DNA of 64,000 bases from Shewanella oneidensis MR-1 (GCF_000146165.2 NC_004347.2:62001-126000), one strand, 5' to 3'. Numbered from the stretch's first letter, positions 7,592-18,363 are shown. Numbers and translations are program-made. Notes: generated from the letters alone by a model not told the origin.

Positions 7592-8895
7592 GAGCTAATC
7601 GAATTGGTTATGTCTACAGTAACAAGCGATTTGCTGGTGAACTGCTAGAGTTCAACACGCTAGAGGGGTATGAATACAGCTTCACCTATGCGGCCTCGTA
7701 TATTGCCTCAGGTCTGCCGCAGATTGGCTATAAGCTGCCAATCACTCATGAGCCATACCGCCGAAACTATTTGCCGCCATTTTTTGCTAACCTGATGAGT
7801 GAAGGTTGGGTGAGGCGTCATCAAGCGAGAATTGCCAGATTAGATCAAGATGACAAGTTTGGCTTATTGCTGGGAAATGGTGCCGAGCTTATTGGACCCG
7901 TCAGTGTATTTACTGAGTATCGCGGTGATAATATCTCAGCGGCGATAGAAGTGATCGCTGTTCCGATGAAAAGCCTTAAAGGTTATCAAATTGATTTTCC
8001 CCGCTGTGAGTTTAACGAAGTGGCCATGGAATCATTAGGTGGCGTATCTATCTCAGGTGTTCAACCTAAAATGTTTCTGACCTATGCCGAAGGCAACCCC
8101 AAAACACTGACCAACGCCGTAGGCATGGGACCATACATAGTTAAACCTTCTCCCAACGACTTTCCAGAGTTGGCGGAGAACGAATTTATGGTGATGCAGT
8201 TGTGTAAGGCCGTTGGTTTCAATGTTGCTGAACATCACTTAGTTCCCTTTAGCTGCGGGCAACTGGCGTATGTGACTGCACGGTTTGATCTGGATAGAGA
8301 GACTGGCAGAAGGCATGAATTTATCGAAGATCTGGCATCTGCGCTAAACGTTGCACCGGGAAATAAGAGTAGCGATACATTGTCCTATGAAAAAGCGATT
8401 AAAGAAGCGTATCAATTGAGTGGTGGCCATGTGCAATTGCTCAAAGATGGCTTTCTGCAGGTCCTAATGGCCTATATCGTTGGCAACAATGATTTGCATT
8501 TGAAAAATATTTCTCTGAGCCGTGCCAGTGACAGTAACAGGGCCTCTGGGTACACTCCCATCTACGACATGGTCTCAGTTGCTCCCTACAGGCAATACGA
8601 CAATTCGGGTGAGTTAAGTATTTGGTTACTTGAGTCAGAGGTGGAAAGAGGATTCAGTACATCATCATATGAGCATTATGGTTACTATACAGGCCATGAT
8701 TTTATTACCTTTGCCGAAGCGATTGGGTTGGGTGAACGAGCAGGAAAAGTACTGATGAATGACCTTGGCAAAAAAGTGGCAAAAGCTCGGGATAAGGTTA
8801 TTGCGAATGCCCCCGGTAGTGAGCAGCTTAAGCAAATAATCAGTGAGAGGATAACTGCCAGATTAAGCACTCTGACTCGGCCTGCGCTGCGATAA
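7588..8895 (+). CDS. hipA: HipA-family serine/threonine kinase toxin
   Basis: The full-length 435-residue HipA has an N-terminal domain (about 5-110, with LPPFFANLMSEGWVRRHQA and GNGAELIGPVSV), the ATP-loop segment SISGVQPKM (154-162) and a C-terminal kinase lobe. The catalytic motif is VGNNDLHLKNIS (D302, N307) and YDMVS (D327) supplies the metal ligand. S154 aligns with the autophosphorylated serine of E. coli HipA. Family members phosphorylate aminoacyl-tRNA synthetases and cause persistence. All catalytic residues are present, so the toxin looks active. The start overlaps the antitoxin stop by four bases. Confidence 0.92.
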   Translation: MRANRIGYVYSNKRFAGELLEFNTLEGYEYSFTYAASYIASGLPQIGYKLPITHEPYRRNYLPPFFANLMSEGWVRRHQARIARLDQDDKFGLLLGNGAELIGPVSVFTEYRGDNISAAIEVIAVPMKSLKGYQIDFPRCEFNEVAMESLGGVSISGVQPKMFLTYAEGNPKTLTNAVGMGPYIVKPSPNDFPELAENEFMVMQLCKAVGFNVAEHHLVPFSCGQLAYVTARFDLDRETGRRHEFIEDLASALNVAPGNKSSDTLSYEKAIKEAYQLSGGHVQLLKDGFLQVLMAYIVGNNDLHLKNISLSRASDSNRASGYTPIYDMVSVAPYRQYDNSGELSIWLLESEVERGFSTSSYEHYGYYTGHDFITFAEAIGLGERAGKVLMNDLGKKVAKARDKVIANAPGSEQLKQIISERITARLSTLTRPALR

Positions 8896-9133
8896 TAACT
8901 TGCCTGCAATTGACTAAGCTGAAAGTGTTCGTTTTTCAATATTGCCCTTCGTGATCATAGCATTTCCGCCATACATAAAAATGCTACGTATTGCGCGAAC
9001 TTCATCACGCTTTAGTCGCTCCATTGGCTGAGCATTTGTGCTATTTTAGCTGCGGCTTATAGTCGAAGGAGCATAGGTTTCTCCTCTGCTTATGGTCGAT
9101 ATGGTTTTATTTCAACATGATTGGGGATTTCCT

Positions 9134-9667
9134 ATGAGTAAAGCAAAAATCGGTATTGTAACGGTGAGCGATCGTGCCAGCGCGGGGATTTATGAGGATA
9201 TCTCTGGCAAGGCGATTATCGATACTCTCAATGACTACCTCACCAGCGAGTGGGAACCGATTTATCAAGTGATCCCCGATGAGCAGGATGTGATTGAAAC
9301 CACCCTGATCAAGATGGCCGATGAGCAGGATTGCTGCTTAATTGTGACCACTGGCGGTACTGGCCCAGCAAAACGCGATGTCACCCCAGAGGCGACTGAG
9401 GCCGTGTGTGATCGTATGATGCCTGGTTTTGGTGAGCTGATGCGTGCTGAGTCGTTAAAGTTTGTACCGACGGCCATTTTATCTCGCCAAACGGCTGGTT
9501 TACGTGGTGATTCGCTGATTGTGAACCTACCTGGCAAACCTAAATCTATCCGCGAATGTTTAGATGCAGTATTCCCGGCGATTCCTTACTGTATCGACCT
9601 GATGGAAGGGCCATACCTTGAGTGCAACGAGGCGGTGATAAAGCCTTTCAGACCTAAGGCCAAGTAA
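9134..9667 (+). CDS. mogA: Molybdopterin adenylyltransferase MogA
   Basis: The 177-residue product starts at ATG 9134, with GGGGATT upstream; the in-frame codons before it do not look like MogA. It contains the family signature TTGGTGPAKRDVTPEAT (about 71-87), with VIPDEQD before it and LPGKPKSIRECL after it. It adenylates molybdopterin before molybdenum insertion, making the cofactor that the formate dehydrogenase later in this window needs (as a bis-MGD form). It appears to be a single-gene unit. Confidence 0.95.
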   Translation: MSKAKIGIVTVSDRASAGIYEDISGKAIIDTLNDYLTSEWEPIYQVIPDEQDVIETTLIKMADEQDCCLIVTTGGTGPAKRDVTPEATEAVCDRMMPGFGELMRAESLKFVPTAILSRQTAGLRGDSLIVNLPGKPKSIRECLDAVFPAIPYCIDLMEGPYLECNEAVIKPFRPKAK

Positions 9668-10363
9668 TCATTGAGATGTAAGGTTTAACTTGGTTGCTGT
9701 ACGTCTAGGCCCTAGTTGCAACTGGGCTATGTAAGGAAGGACATAGCTCATGCTAAATCATCTACAGTGTGATAAGTCTTACTAGGTTCGCTTTGGTTAG
9801 ACAGAGCGCCTTGATATGCGCAAAAATCTGCGCATTCAGTCAGATAATAGATTTTTCTTTTCAAAATAATCATTTATAGCATTGATTTAGTTTATTAAAT
9901 TTAGGTTTTTCGACACTCGTTACCCCGAGTTCAGGTTAATTTACAAAGAACAGAGGTTAACTGGGTAACAAGTTTTTATCTTTTTACTGCTCTATGCCTT
10001 GAGGTGAAGGTGATAGGGAATGACATGCAAGCAAACGGATTGGCGATAAACTGACTGACAAATTTGAGGCTAATTTCATTAAGTCTGTGCTAATGGATCA
10101 TTGCTCCCCATTGCGAATAGGCTTGGCAAACCAATCAAGGTGAGAAAGCAGGTCTTGGATATATCAAACACAGTTAGCGAGTCATATAAAAGCCCAAAAT
10201 ATAAACAAATTCCGAATTCTCCTACATTGGTGGGTTTGGCTAATGCTCCCTTAATTGTTCTATATTACGCGGCTTGTTTGGGGGTTTAACTTAGTATTGG
10301 TCATTCTGCAATTGATGCATCCGTGGGGATGTTGGAAAAGGTGGAATGTTGGAGAAGTTAGGG
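9668..10363. other. Long non-coding stretch
   Basis: About 700 bases without a convincing gene. Just after mogA, GCCC-TAGTTGCAACT-GGGC (near 9706-9724) can fold, and ATGCGCA (9816-9822) pairs with TGCGCAT (9829-9835) followed further on by a T-rich run; either could be a terminator. The rest is AT-rich and presumably contains the promoter for the macroglobulin gene. A 62-codon frame at 10101 has no family resemblance or ribosome site and is not called. Confidence 0.5.
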
Positions 10364-13300
10364 ATGAAGGCTCTGTTAGCAAATATCTTTGGTCATTGGC
10401 AATCACCACCTTGGATGCATTGGTGTAAAGCCCATCCAGGTAAAAGTATAGGTAGCTTATTAGCCCTATTACTCGTCTCTGCTGGCCTATGGACAGCATG
10501 GGATTGGTATCAGCATTTACCTCAGCCACAGACAGTGCAGTCGAGCATATTCGCACCATCATTGACTAACTATGAGGCTGATAAGCCTGAGGTTGCACCG
10601 CTAGTTATTCGTTTTAGCGATTCAGTTGCCCCCCTCGATAATATTGGTAAACCCTTGAATAAGGGTATCAAATTGAGCCCTGAGATTGCAGGGCAATGGC
10701 GTTGGTCTAGTGATAAACATTTAGAGTTTCAACCTGACGCTGACTGGCCGGTGGATAAAACCTACAGTCTCACTTTGGATGGTGATGCATTATTAGCCAG
10801 CCATATCCTGCTGGATAACTATATTTTTGAGTTTAAGACAGCTCCTTTCAGCGCCAAAATTAGCGATGCGCGCCTTTACTACGAACCGAATCAGCCAAAT
10901 ATTCAAAAGGTTGTCGCAACCGTTCATTTTAGTCATCCCGTCGCAACTCAGACGGTAAAGTCGGCGTTATCTGTAGTGTTAAGCCCTGGTTTAACCTATA
11001 GCCAAGGCAGCGATTATCAACTGACCTTCGATGATAAACACTTAAATGCTTATATTCATACTGCGCCGTTAGCGACACCATTAGAGCCGAGTACGGTTAA
11101 ATTAGAACTGAGTAATAAAATTAAAGCGGCTTTCGGTGGTAATGCGGCCGAAGAAGACAGTACTGAGGTGAGTGTTCCTGGGCGTTATCAGTTAAGTTTT
11201 TCCGCTGCTCAAATTAGTTTCGCCAAAAACGATCAAGAAGAGCCCGAGCCTGTATTAACCATGGAGAGTTCTCGTCCAGTGGCGGATGCGGCACTTAAGG
11301 GTAAGGTCGAGGCTTGGCTGCTGCCGCCAAAAGATCCACAAGGAAATACCTATTGGGGTACTCAAAACATCACTGATACTGTGTTGCGCAAAGCATCAAA
11401 AGTGACTTTGATCCAAAACCCAGGACCTGAAGGGCTTAATCAGTTACATAGTTTTAAATTTCAAGCACCTGTTGGTCGTTATCTTGCTGTTAGGGTCGCT
11501 AAGCATGTGGAAGGCCAAGGGGGCTATTTGTCCCGTGATGCTGCTTTTTCTGTGGTGCGAATGCCTGAATATCCAAAGGCGCTTGCGTTCCTCGGCGAGG
11601 GGGCTCTGCTGACGTTAAATGATGATCAGCGTTTAGGCTATCTCGTGAGAGGTGTTGCAGATGTCAGGATTGAGGTTGCTCAACTGTTGCCCGACCAAAT
11701 TCATCAACTGGTCGATGAGGATTCGGGTATTTTCAAGGTTCAGTATTTTAACAATAACCTCTTCGATCGATTGGTCACACGTACCGAAATAATCCAAAAA
11801 TTTGTCACGGATGACCCCGCTAAAACCTCCTATGGTGAGGTCGATCTTAAATCCTACTTTGCTGATAAGCGCGGCATTTTTGTGCTTAAGTTGACATCCG
11901 CCGAAGATCATAATGACGATACCTTCGATTATTATCCACGTGAAGCACATGATTTACGTTTTGTCGTCGTAACCGATATGGGGATTTTGGCTAAGCGCAG
12001 TGTCGACGGCAGCTTGGATATATTTGTGCAGTCTTTATCCCAGGGGCTACCGATTGCCAATGCTAAGGTGGACGTAGTTGGGCGCAACGGTCTGTCGGTG
12101 GCGGAAGGATTTACTGATCTAGGCGGCCATGTCCATTTGCCTAAATTAGGCCAATTGCGCCGTGAAAAAAGACCGCTCTTCTATCGAGTAGAAAAAGCCG
12201 GCGATGTTTCATTCTTGCCGATAGGCGACTGGCGCCGCGAGCTTGATATGTCGCGTTTTGATATTGGCGGTAGCAACGAGAGTGAAGATCCAAATACGCT
12301 GAGTGCCTACTTGTTTACTGACCGAGGATTATATCGCCCTGGTGAAACCGCCCACGTGGCTAGTTTAGTCAGGAGCCAGAGTTGGGGCGCTTCTTTAGAT
12401 GGCTTGCCTGTCAAAATGGTGGTGACCGATCCGCGTGGCATTGATGTATTAGATCGTACCTTTAATTTAGATTCGAGTGGTTTTAATAGCTTGGATTTTA
12501 GTAGTACAGAAGCCGCCGTTGCGGGTGAGTACACTGCGAGCCTGTCATTAATTCGCGATAAACATAATTTGACTCGTTTGGGCGAGGAGAGCTTTAAAGT
12601 TCGCGATTTTGAACCCGACCGGATCAAGGTCAGAGTCACGCTTGGCGCAACCGAAAGCGGCACCAGCATCGGTTGGTTAAAACCCGAAGAGGTGTCGGCA
12701 AAAGTTCAGGCTGAGCAACTGTTTGGTGGACCTGCAGGTGATCGACGCGTGACTGGCGAAATGGTGTTGTCGCCCACGGATATTAGTTTTAAAGAATTGC
12801 CTGGTTATTACTTTGGCGTACAGGGGGAGCTGAAGGAATCCTTCCGTGAGACCCTCGCGGAAGCGAAAACCAATGAGGAAGGTGTTGCTGGGCTTAATCT
12901 AGCCTTAGATCGGTTTGGACAAACGACATTCAAGTTACATTTGCTCGCAAAAGTGTATGAGGCTGGCTCAGGTAGAAATGTGAGCGCTCAAGATAAGGCA
13001 TTGGTCTCGAACGCCGATTTCCTGCTGGGTTATAAAGCCGATGGGGATTTGGGTTTTATAAGTAAAGATGGGGAGCGGCATCTTAAGTTAGTGGCTGTGG
13101 GGCAAGATTTAAAACCTCGAGTCACACAACTTCAGGCGGAGCGTATTGCTCGGCGTTGGGTCTCCGTGTTGGTGAAACAACGTGATGGCACCTATCGTTA
13201 CGAGTCTCGTCGTAAAGATGAGCTATTAGAAAGCAATACCTTGCAACTTAATAAGGGGCAACTCGATATTGCGCTCGATACAAGTGAACCCGGTGATTAC

Positions 13301-16060
13301 CAACTCAGGTTCATTGATGCCGAGGGGCATCAGCTTAACCAAATTGACTATAGTGTTGCAGGTCAAGGAAATGCGAGCCGTGCCTTGGAGCGTAATGCTG
13401 AACTCCAGCTCAAGTTAGACAAAGATGAGTATCAGCCCGGTGAGATGATCAATATCGCGATTCAAGCACCCTATACTGGTGCTGGTCTTATTACCATTGA
13501 GCGAGATAAAGTTTATGCATTTGAATGGTTTAATGCAGACAGTAGTCGCTCTGTGCAGTCAATTCAATTACCCGAGGGCATAGAAGGCAACGCCTATGTG
13601 AACGTGCAGTTCTTGCGTGCGCCGGATTCTGATGAGATTTTTATGAGTCCGTTATCCTATGGGGTGAAACCCATTAAGATCGATCTCGGCGCGCGTCGTC
13701 AGCCCTTGTCGTTAAGTCTGCCGGAGCAGATGAAGCCGGGTAATGATCTCAAAATAGCCTTGAACTTGCCTACGGACTCAAAAGTCGTGGTCTTTGGGGT
13801 GGATGAAGGCATATTACAGGTCGCCCGCTATAAGGCTCCCGATCCATTAGGACACTTTTTTGCGAAAAAGGCATTGACGGTAAACTCGAGCCAAATTTTA
13901 GACTTGTTATTACCGGATCTTAACGTGTTAATGCGTAATGCCGCACCGGGTGGCGACGCAGAAGCGTTGCTTGCTGCCAATTTAAATCCCTTTAAGCGTA
14001 AGCGCGCATCACCCGTCGTTTATTGGTCTGGATTACAGGATCTCAGTGCCGGTGAACAGCAGTTTAATTACAGTGTGCCCGATACCTTTAATGGAAAAAT
14101 CCACTTTTTTGCGGTCAGTGTGACAGACAGCAATATGGGGGTGGCGGAAGCTTCGGTAAACGTGAAGGCGCCTGTTGTGATGACTCCGAACGTGCCCGCG
14201 TTTATGGCTCCGGGTGATGAGGCTGAAATCACATTGGGTCTCTATAACACTGAGTCTACGTCTACCCATGTCCAAGTGGCGTTGTCTTTGGAGGGGGGAT
14301 TAGCACCGTTAGCGGGGGCTGAGCAATCATTCGACATTCTGCCAGGGCAAGAGGTAACGGCACGTTTTACACTCAAGGCAATTGAGCCTTTAGGGGAGGC
14401 GAAGTTACATTGGATGCTCAAGGGGGAACAAGGAGACTTCAAGATTGGAGAGAGCATTTCTATCCGGCCCCTGACAACGCATCGTGTACAACTACAGACG
14501 GCAGTATTGGATAGTGCAGAGAAGCAATTATCGCTGGAACGGCAGTTATTTGAGCCGTTTAGTCGCAAAGAGGCCGGACTTCAAAGCAGTCCCTTGGTCT
14601 GGGCGCAGGGCTTAAGTGCTTATCTTGAGAGTTATCCCCATGCTTGCACCGAACAGCTGGTGTCTAAATCGGTTCCTGCACTGGTATTGGGAAAACCGCA
14701 GGATAATTTATCAGCCTTTAATCAACTGATGACTCAACTCCGTAGCCGCCAGAACAGTGAAGGTGCCTTCGGTGGCTGGGCGGCTAATCCCGTTGTAGAA
14801 CCTATGGTCACCCTGTACGTCGTGGATATGTTATTGGATGCCCAAGGTAACGGTTATGCTGTACCGCAGGATATGTTAGACAGAGCCAATGGCTATTTAT
14901 CTGAACTGAGCAGCAGCCCAAGTAGTGGTTTAAGCGAGTTACGTCAGCGTGCCTATGGCGCTTATCTCTTGGCCCGCCAAGGAGTGCAGGTCAGTGGTGC
15001 TCTGGCCGATATTCGCGATCGATTACAGCGTTATTATCCTAAAGACTGGCAGTCGGATATTGCGAGCGCTTGGCTAGCAGCGAGTTTTACACTTATGCAG
15101 CAACAGACGTTGGCTAAGCCGCTTTGGGACGCGCAAGTATGGGAATTAATGCAGAAAACGCCAAAGCATCTTGATCTGTATTTAGATCCTTTAGTTCATG
15201 ATGCTCAGTTATTGACCCTAGTCGCCCGTCACGCCCCAGAACGCCTTGCTAAGCTACCTGAGGGATTGTTAGAACGTGTGGGTAACTGGTTATCGGCACA
15301 ACGCTATACCTCTCTATCTGCAGGCACGTTAGTGCGGGCGCTGGCTGCCTACGATCAGCAAGCGACCAGTGGTGAGTTGACGTTAACAGCACAAGTGGCG
15401 GACAAGTGGATCATTCAGAGTCTGCCTAAGGCTGAGTTACCGTTTACTACCAATAAGATCAAAGTCCAAAAGACGGGTGATGCTGATGCTTTCTACATGT
15501 CGATGGAATCCGGTTTCGATAAGCAGCCCGTTGCCGCATTCAGTCACGGTTTAGAGGTGAGTCGCGATTACTTAGACCTGAAGGGACAGCCGCTTAAGGG
15601 ATTGAAAGTCGGTGAGGAGTTCTTGGTTCGGTTAAGGCTGCGTGCGACATCCTTTGAACAACTGGAACAGGTCGTCGTTATCGATTTGCTTCCAGGCGGC
15701 GTTGAGCCTGTATACCGAGATAAAGAGGTGGTTATGGTTGTTACCGTTGTTCAAGAAGGTGAAGAAGGCGAAGAAAGTGATGAAGAAGGTGACGGCGAAG
15801 AAGGCGAAGCTTTCAATGGCTGGCAGCCGCCGATAGGTGTTGGTGAACAGAGTGATTGGTCCCCTACATGGCTCAATGTCCGTGAGGATCGAGTCGTATT
15901 GTATGGTACGGCTAGCCGTGATGTGGGAACGTTTACTTATAAAGCACGCGCCACCAATGCTGGTCATTTCCAAGTGCCTGCACCCTATGCAGAAGGGCTG
16001 TATGATCCTCTGCAACAAGCACTAGGAAAAGGTAGTGAATTAGTCATCTCGGCGCCATGA
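10364..16060 (+). CDS. yfhM: Bacterial alpha-2-macroglobulin, membrane anchored
   Basis: A giant protein of about 1,898 residues. ATG 10364 is preferred because GGAGAAG lies six bases upstream; an ATG 18 bases earlier has its purine run too close. An N-terminal membrane helix (SIGSLLALLLVSAGLWTAW) anchors it to the inner membrane, facing the periplasm. MG-type beta domains follow, including a Big_13-like start and LFTDRGLYRPGETAH. The thioester motif CTEQ is at 14645-14656, so it can trap proteases covalently. Near the C terminus is an unusual strongly acidic stretch (about 15750-15810). The stop overlaps the start of the PBP1C gene, the pairing known from E. coli yfhM-pbpC, in which the trap protects a periplasm whose wall is being repaired. 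It is longer than the 1,653-residue E. coli protein. Confidence 0.93.
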   Translation: MKALLANIFGHWQSPPWMHWCKAHPGKSIGSLLALLLVSAGLWTAWDWYQHLPQPQTVQSSIFAPSLTNYEADKPEVAPLVIRFSDSVAPLDNIGKPLNKGIKLSPEIAGQWRWSSDKHLEFQPDADWPVDKTYSLTLDGDALLASHILLDNYIFEFKTAPFSAKISDARLYYEPNQPNIQKVVATVHFSHPVATQTVKSALSVVLSPGLTYSQGSDYQLTFDDKHLNAYIHTAPLATPLEPSTVKLELSNKIKAAFGGNAAEEDSTEVSVPGRYQLSFSAAQISFAKNDQEEPEPVLTMESSRPVADAALKGKVEAWLLPPKDPQGNTYWGTQNITDTVLRKASKVTLIQNPGPEGLNQLHSFKFQAPVGRYLAVRVAKHVEGQGGYLSRDAAFSVVRMPEYPKALAFLGEGALLTLNDDQRLGYLVRGVADVRIEVAQLLPDQIHQLVDEDSGIFKVQYFNNNLFDRLVTRTEIIQKFVTDDPAKTSYGEVDLKSYFADKRGIFVLKLTSAEDHNDDTFDYYPREAHDLRFVVVTDMGILAKRSVDGSLDIFVQSLSQGLPIANAKVDVVGRNGLSVAEGFTDLGGHVHLPKLGQLRREKRPLFYRVEKAGDVSFLPIGDWRRELDMSRFDIGGSNESEDPNTLSAYLFTDRGLYRPGETAHVASLVRSQSWGASLDGLPVKMVVTDPRGIDVLDRTFNLDSSGFNSLDFSSTEAAVAGEYTASLSLIRDKHNLTRLGEESFKVRDFEPDRIKVRVTLGATESGTSIGWLKPEEVSAKVQAEQLFGGPAGDRRVTGEMVLSPTDISFKELPGYYFGVQGELKESFRETLAEAKTNEEGVAGLNLALDRFGQTTFKLHLLAKVYEAGSGRNVSAQDKALVSNADFLLGYKADGDLGFISKDGERHLKLVAVGQDLKPRVTQLQAERIARRWVSVLVKQRDGTYRYESRRKDELLESNTLQLNKGQLDIALDTSEPGDYQLRFIDAEGHQLNQIDYSVAGQGNASRALERNAELQLKLDKDEYQPGEMINIAIQAPYTGAGLITIERDKVYAFEWFNADSSRSVQSIQLPEGIEGNAYVNVQFLRAPDSDEIFMSPLSYGVKPIKIDLGARRQPLSLSLPEQMKPGNDLKIALNLPTDSKVVVFGVDEGILQVARYKAPDPLGHFFAKKALTVNSSQILDLLLPDLNVLMRNAAPGGDAEALLAANLNPFKRKRASPVVYWSGLQDLSAGEQQFNYSVPDTFNGKIHFFAVSVTDSNMGVAEASVNVKAPVVMTPNVPAFMAPGDEAEITLGLYNTESTSTHVQVALSLEGGLAPLAGAEQSFDILPGQEVTARFTLKAIEPLGEAKLHWMLKGEQGDFKIGESISIRPLTTHRVQLQTAVLDSAEKQLSLERQLFEPFSRKEAGLQSSPLVWAQGLSAYLESYPHACTEQLVSKSVPALVLGKPQDNLSAFNQLMTQLRSRQNSEGAFGGWAANPVVEPMVTLYVVDMLLDAQGNGYAVPQDMLDRANGYLSELSSSPSSGLSELRQRAYGAYLLARQGVQVSGALADIRDRLQRYYPKDWQSDIASAWLAASFTLMQQQTLAKPLWDAQVWELMQKTPKHLDLYLDPLVHDAQLLTLVARHAPERLAKLPEGLLERVGNWLSAQRYTSLSAGTLVRALAAYDQQATSGELTLTAQVADKWIIQSLPKAELPFTTNKIKVQKTGDADAFYMSMESGFDKQPVAAFSHGLEVSRDYLDLKGQPLKGLKVGEEFLVRLRLRATSFEQLEQVVVIDLLPGGVEPVYRDKEVVMVVTVVQEGEEGEESDEEGDGEEGEAFNGWQPPIGVGEQSDWSPTWLNVREDRVVLYGTASRDVGTFTYKARATNAGHFQVPAPYAEGLYDPLQQALGKGSELVISAP

Positions 16061-18339
16061 GATCCGTTTACTTAGCCATAGTCGCCCTAGCCGTCATTTT
16101 GCTAGGGCTTAGGCTTTGGCCCGCGCAACCATTGAGTCAGCTGATGCCCAGTTCTCGTGAGGTGTTGGCTGCTGATGGGTCGTTATTGCGCTTAACCTTA
16201 GCCAGTGATGGCCAATATCGACTATGGCAAGATTTAGAGGATATCTCTCCAACCATGATTCAGGTCATGCTGTTGAAGGAGGATCGCTATTTCTACTATC
16301 ACCTCGGTGTTAATCCTGTCGCATTAGTACGTGCCACCTTCGCCACTTATGTTGATGGTGATCGTCAAGGTGGCTCGACGCTGACGATGCAGTTAGTTCG
16401 ACGAGTTTATGAGATTAACAGCCGATCTGTGCTGGGTAAGTTGGAGCAGATCTTGGCGGCGTTTTGGTTAGAGGCTCGCTACAGTAAACGTGAACTATTA
16501 GAGGCTTATCTTAACCTCGCGCCCATGGGGGGAAATATCGAGGGCGTTGGTGCTGCGAGTCAGATTTACTTTCATAAAGTAGCTGGTGAGCTGTCTTTGA
16601 GCGAGGCTTTGAGCCTTGCGGTGATGCCCCAGAGTCCAGCGCGTCGAGCACGATTTCAGGCTGATTTTCAAGCGGCAAGAGATAGACTGGCGCTATTTTG
16701 GCAGCAGACTTATCCGGATGATCCTCGTAATCAAGGTCTGCAGGTATTGACGGCTCTCGGTGCTGAACGTAACGAGCTGCCTTTTAAGGCGCCTCATTTT
16801 GCGCGTCGACAGCTACGCCAAGACGCAAGGATTGTTCACACAACAATAGAGCCTAAGTTACAAGCACTGCTAGAACTGCGCATTCGTCAGTATATTACGA
16901 GTAAGCGCCATTTAGGGGTGAATAATGCGACCGCGCTGTTGATCGATACCCGTGATCAGGCGATTAAGGCTTGGGTGGGCTCTGCTGATTTTTTTAATCC
17001 CATGATTTATGGTCAGGTTGATGGTGTTACCGCCCGCCGCTCCCCAGGTTCGACGCTCAAACCCTTCCTCTATGCTTTAGGTTTAGATCAGGGGATTATT
17101 CATCCCCAGAGCATACTTAAAGATGCCCCAATGGCTTTTGGAAGTTTCGAGCCGGAGAATTTCGACCATCGATTCACTGGCCCTATTAGTGCTCGAGATG
17201 CTTTGATCAAAAGCCGTAATCTCCCTGCCGTGTGGCTTGCGGGGCAGTTGACTGATCCTAATTTGTACGGTTTTTTACGACAAGCCCAGATATTTGGATT
17301 AAGACAGGAAAGCCATTATGGATTGGCGCTTGCCTTAGGGGGAGGCGAGCTAACGATGATGGAACTTGGCAGGCTCTACCTTATGCTGGCAAGCGAAGGT
17401 CGTTATTATCCCTTACGGGAGCGGACGGAGCAGCCCATTAATCCGCCGAGCATGCAGTTATTGAGTCCTGCAGCGAGTTTTCTGGTGTTGGATATGCTAA
17501 AAGACAATCCTCGTGCCGATGGGTTGCCAAGGCAGGGCTGGCGTGTGGCTTGGAAGACGGGGACCTCTTGGGGATTCCATGATGCGTGGAGCGCAGGGGT
17601 AGCAGGCCCCTATGTGTTGGTGGTCTGGGTGGGCAATTTCGATGCGACACCCAATGCTGCGTTTATCGGGGCAGAAATCGCAGGGCCATTATTCTTTAAC
17701 ATCACTGATGCTTTGCAGGCAAGCCTGCCGAGTACCGCTGATAGAATCTGGGCACCACCGAATACCGTAAAAAAAGTGAACATCTGTGCTGAGTCTGGTG
17801 AGTTACCTAACCTGTGGTGCCCTAAAGTGATCGAGGGATGGTTTATTCCGGGCGTCTCACCCGTCAAAGTGTCAACGCTACATCGTCCTGTTTGGGTGGA
17901 TAACCAAACGGGTATGGCGGTATGTCCACCCTATGACGCCCAAACCCAGCATCAAGAAATCTTTGCCTTCTGGCCTTCGGACATGGCGAGTTTATTTGAG
18001 CAGGCGGGGTTACCGCGTAAGTTAGCGCCTCAATTGCCCGAATCGTGTCGTAACGCTATTCAGCTCAGTAACATCGATCCTGTGATTCGTTCCCCTTTGA
18101 AAAATGTCACCTATAGCTTGAGGCAAAGTCATTTGCATGAGCATATTGCGTTGCTGGCCGATGCTGCGCCCGATGCGAGCATGTTGTACTGGTTTGTTGG
18201 ACGGGATCTCATCGGTCAAAGCTTACCTAAGCAAGCCTTAGAATGGCGGCCCTCGACATCGGGTGACTATAAGTTATCAGTCACTGACGATAAGGGCCGT
18301 AGTACGAGTTTGAATCTTAATGTCAGCATATTGCACTAA
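16057..18339 (+). CDS. pbpC: Penicillin-binding protein 1C
   Basis: The 760-residue bifunctional murein synthase has an N-terminal membrane anchor and a GT51 transglycosylase domain (LKEDRYFYYHLGVNP with the catalytic glutamate; GGSTLTMQLVRRVYE). The transpeptidase domain carries SPGSTLKPFLYAL (active-site serine of SxxK), SRN and KTGTSWGFHDAW. A C-terminal BiPBP_C-type beta domain (about 660-760) follows. The ATG overlaps the macroglobulin stop (ATGA), so the two are translationally coupled and likely act together at the periplasmic face of the inner membrane in cell-wall repair. Confidence 0.94.
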   Translation: MRSVYLAIVALAVILLGLRLWPAQPLSQLMPSSREVLAADGSLLRLTLASDGQYRLWQDLEDISPTMIQVMLLKEDRYFYYHLGVNPVALVRATFATYVDGDRQGGSTLTMQLVRRVYEINSRSVLGKLEQILAAFWLEARYSKRELLEAYLNLAPMGGNIEGVGAASQIYFHKVAGELSLSEALSLAVMPQSPARRARFQADFQAARDRLALFWQQTYPDDPRNQGLQVLTALGAERNELPFKAPHFARRQLRQDARIVHTTIEPKLQALLELRIRQYITSKRHLGVNNATALLIDTRDQAIKAWVGSADFFNPMIYGQVDGVTARRSPGSTLKPFLYALGLDQGIIHPQSILKDAPMAFGSFEPENFDHRFTGPISARDALIKSRNLPAVWLAGQLTDPNLYGFLRQAQIFGLRQESHYGLALALGGGELTMMELGRLYLMLASEGRYYPLRERTEQPINPPSMQLLSPAASFLVLDMLKDNPRADGLPRQGWRVAWKTGTSWGFHDAWSAGVAGPYVLVVWVGNFDATPNAAFIGAEIAGPLFFNITDALQASLPSTADRIWAPPNTVKKVNICAESGELPNLWCPKVIEGWFIPGVSPVKVSTLHRPVWVDNQTGMAVCPPYDAQTQHQEIFAFWPSDMASLFEQAGLPRKLAPQLPESCRNAIQLSNIDPVIRSPLKNVTYSLRQSHLHEHIALLADAAPDASMLYWFVGRDLIGQSLPKQALEWRPSTSGDYKLSVTDDKGRSTSLNLNVSILH

Positions 18340-18363
18340 GCCTAATGGTTTTATGCTTAACCC

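Noticed and set aside
10101..10289. 62-codon plus-strand frame in the long non-coding stretch
   Set aside because: No ribosome site, no recognisable domain and poor composition.
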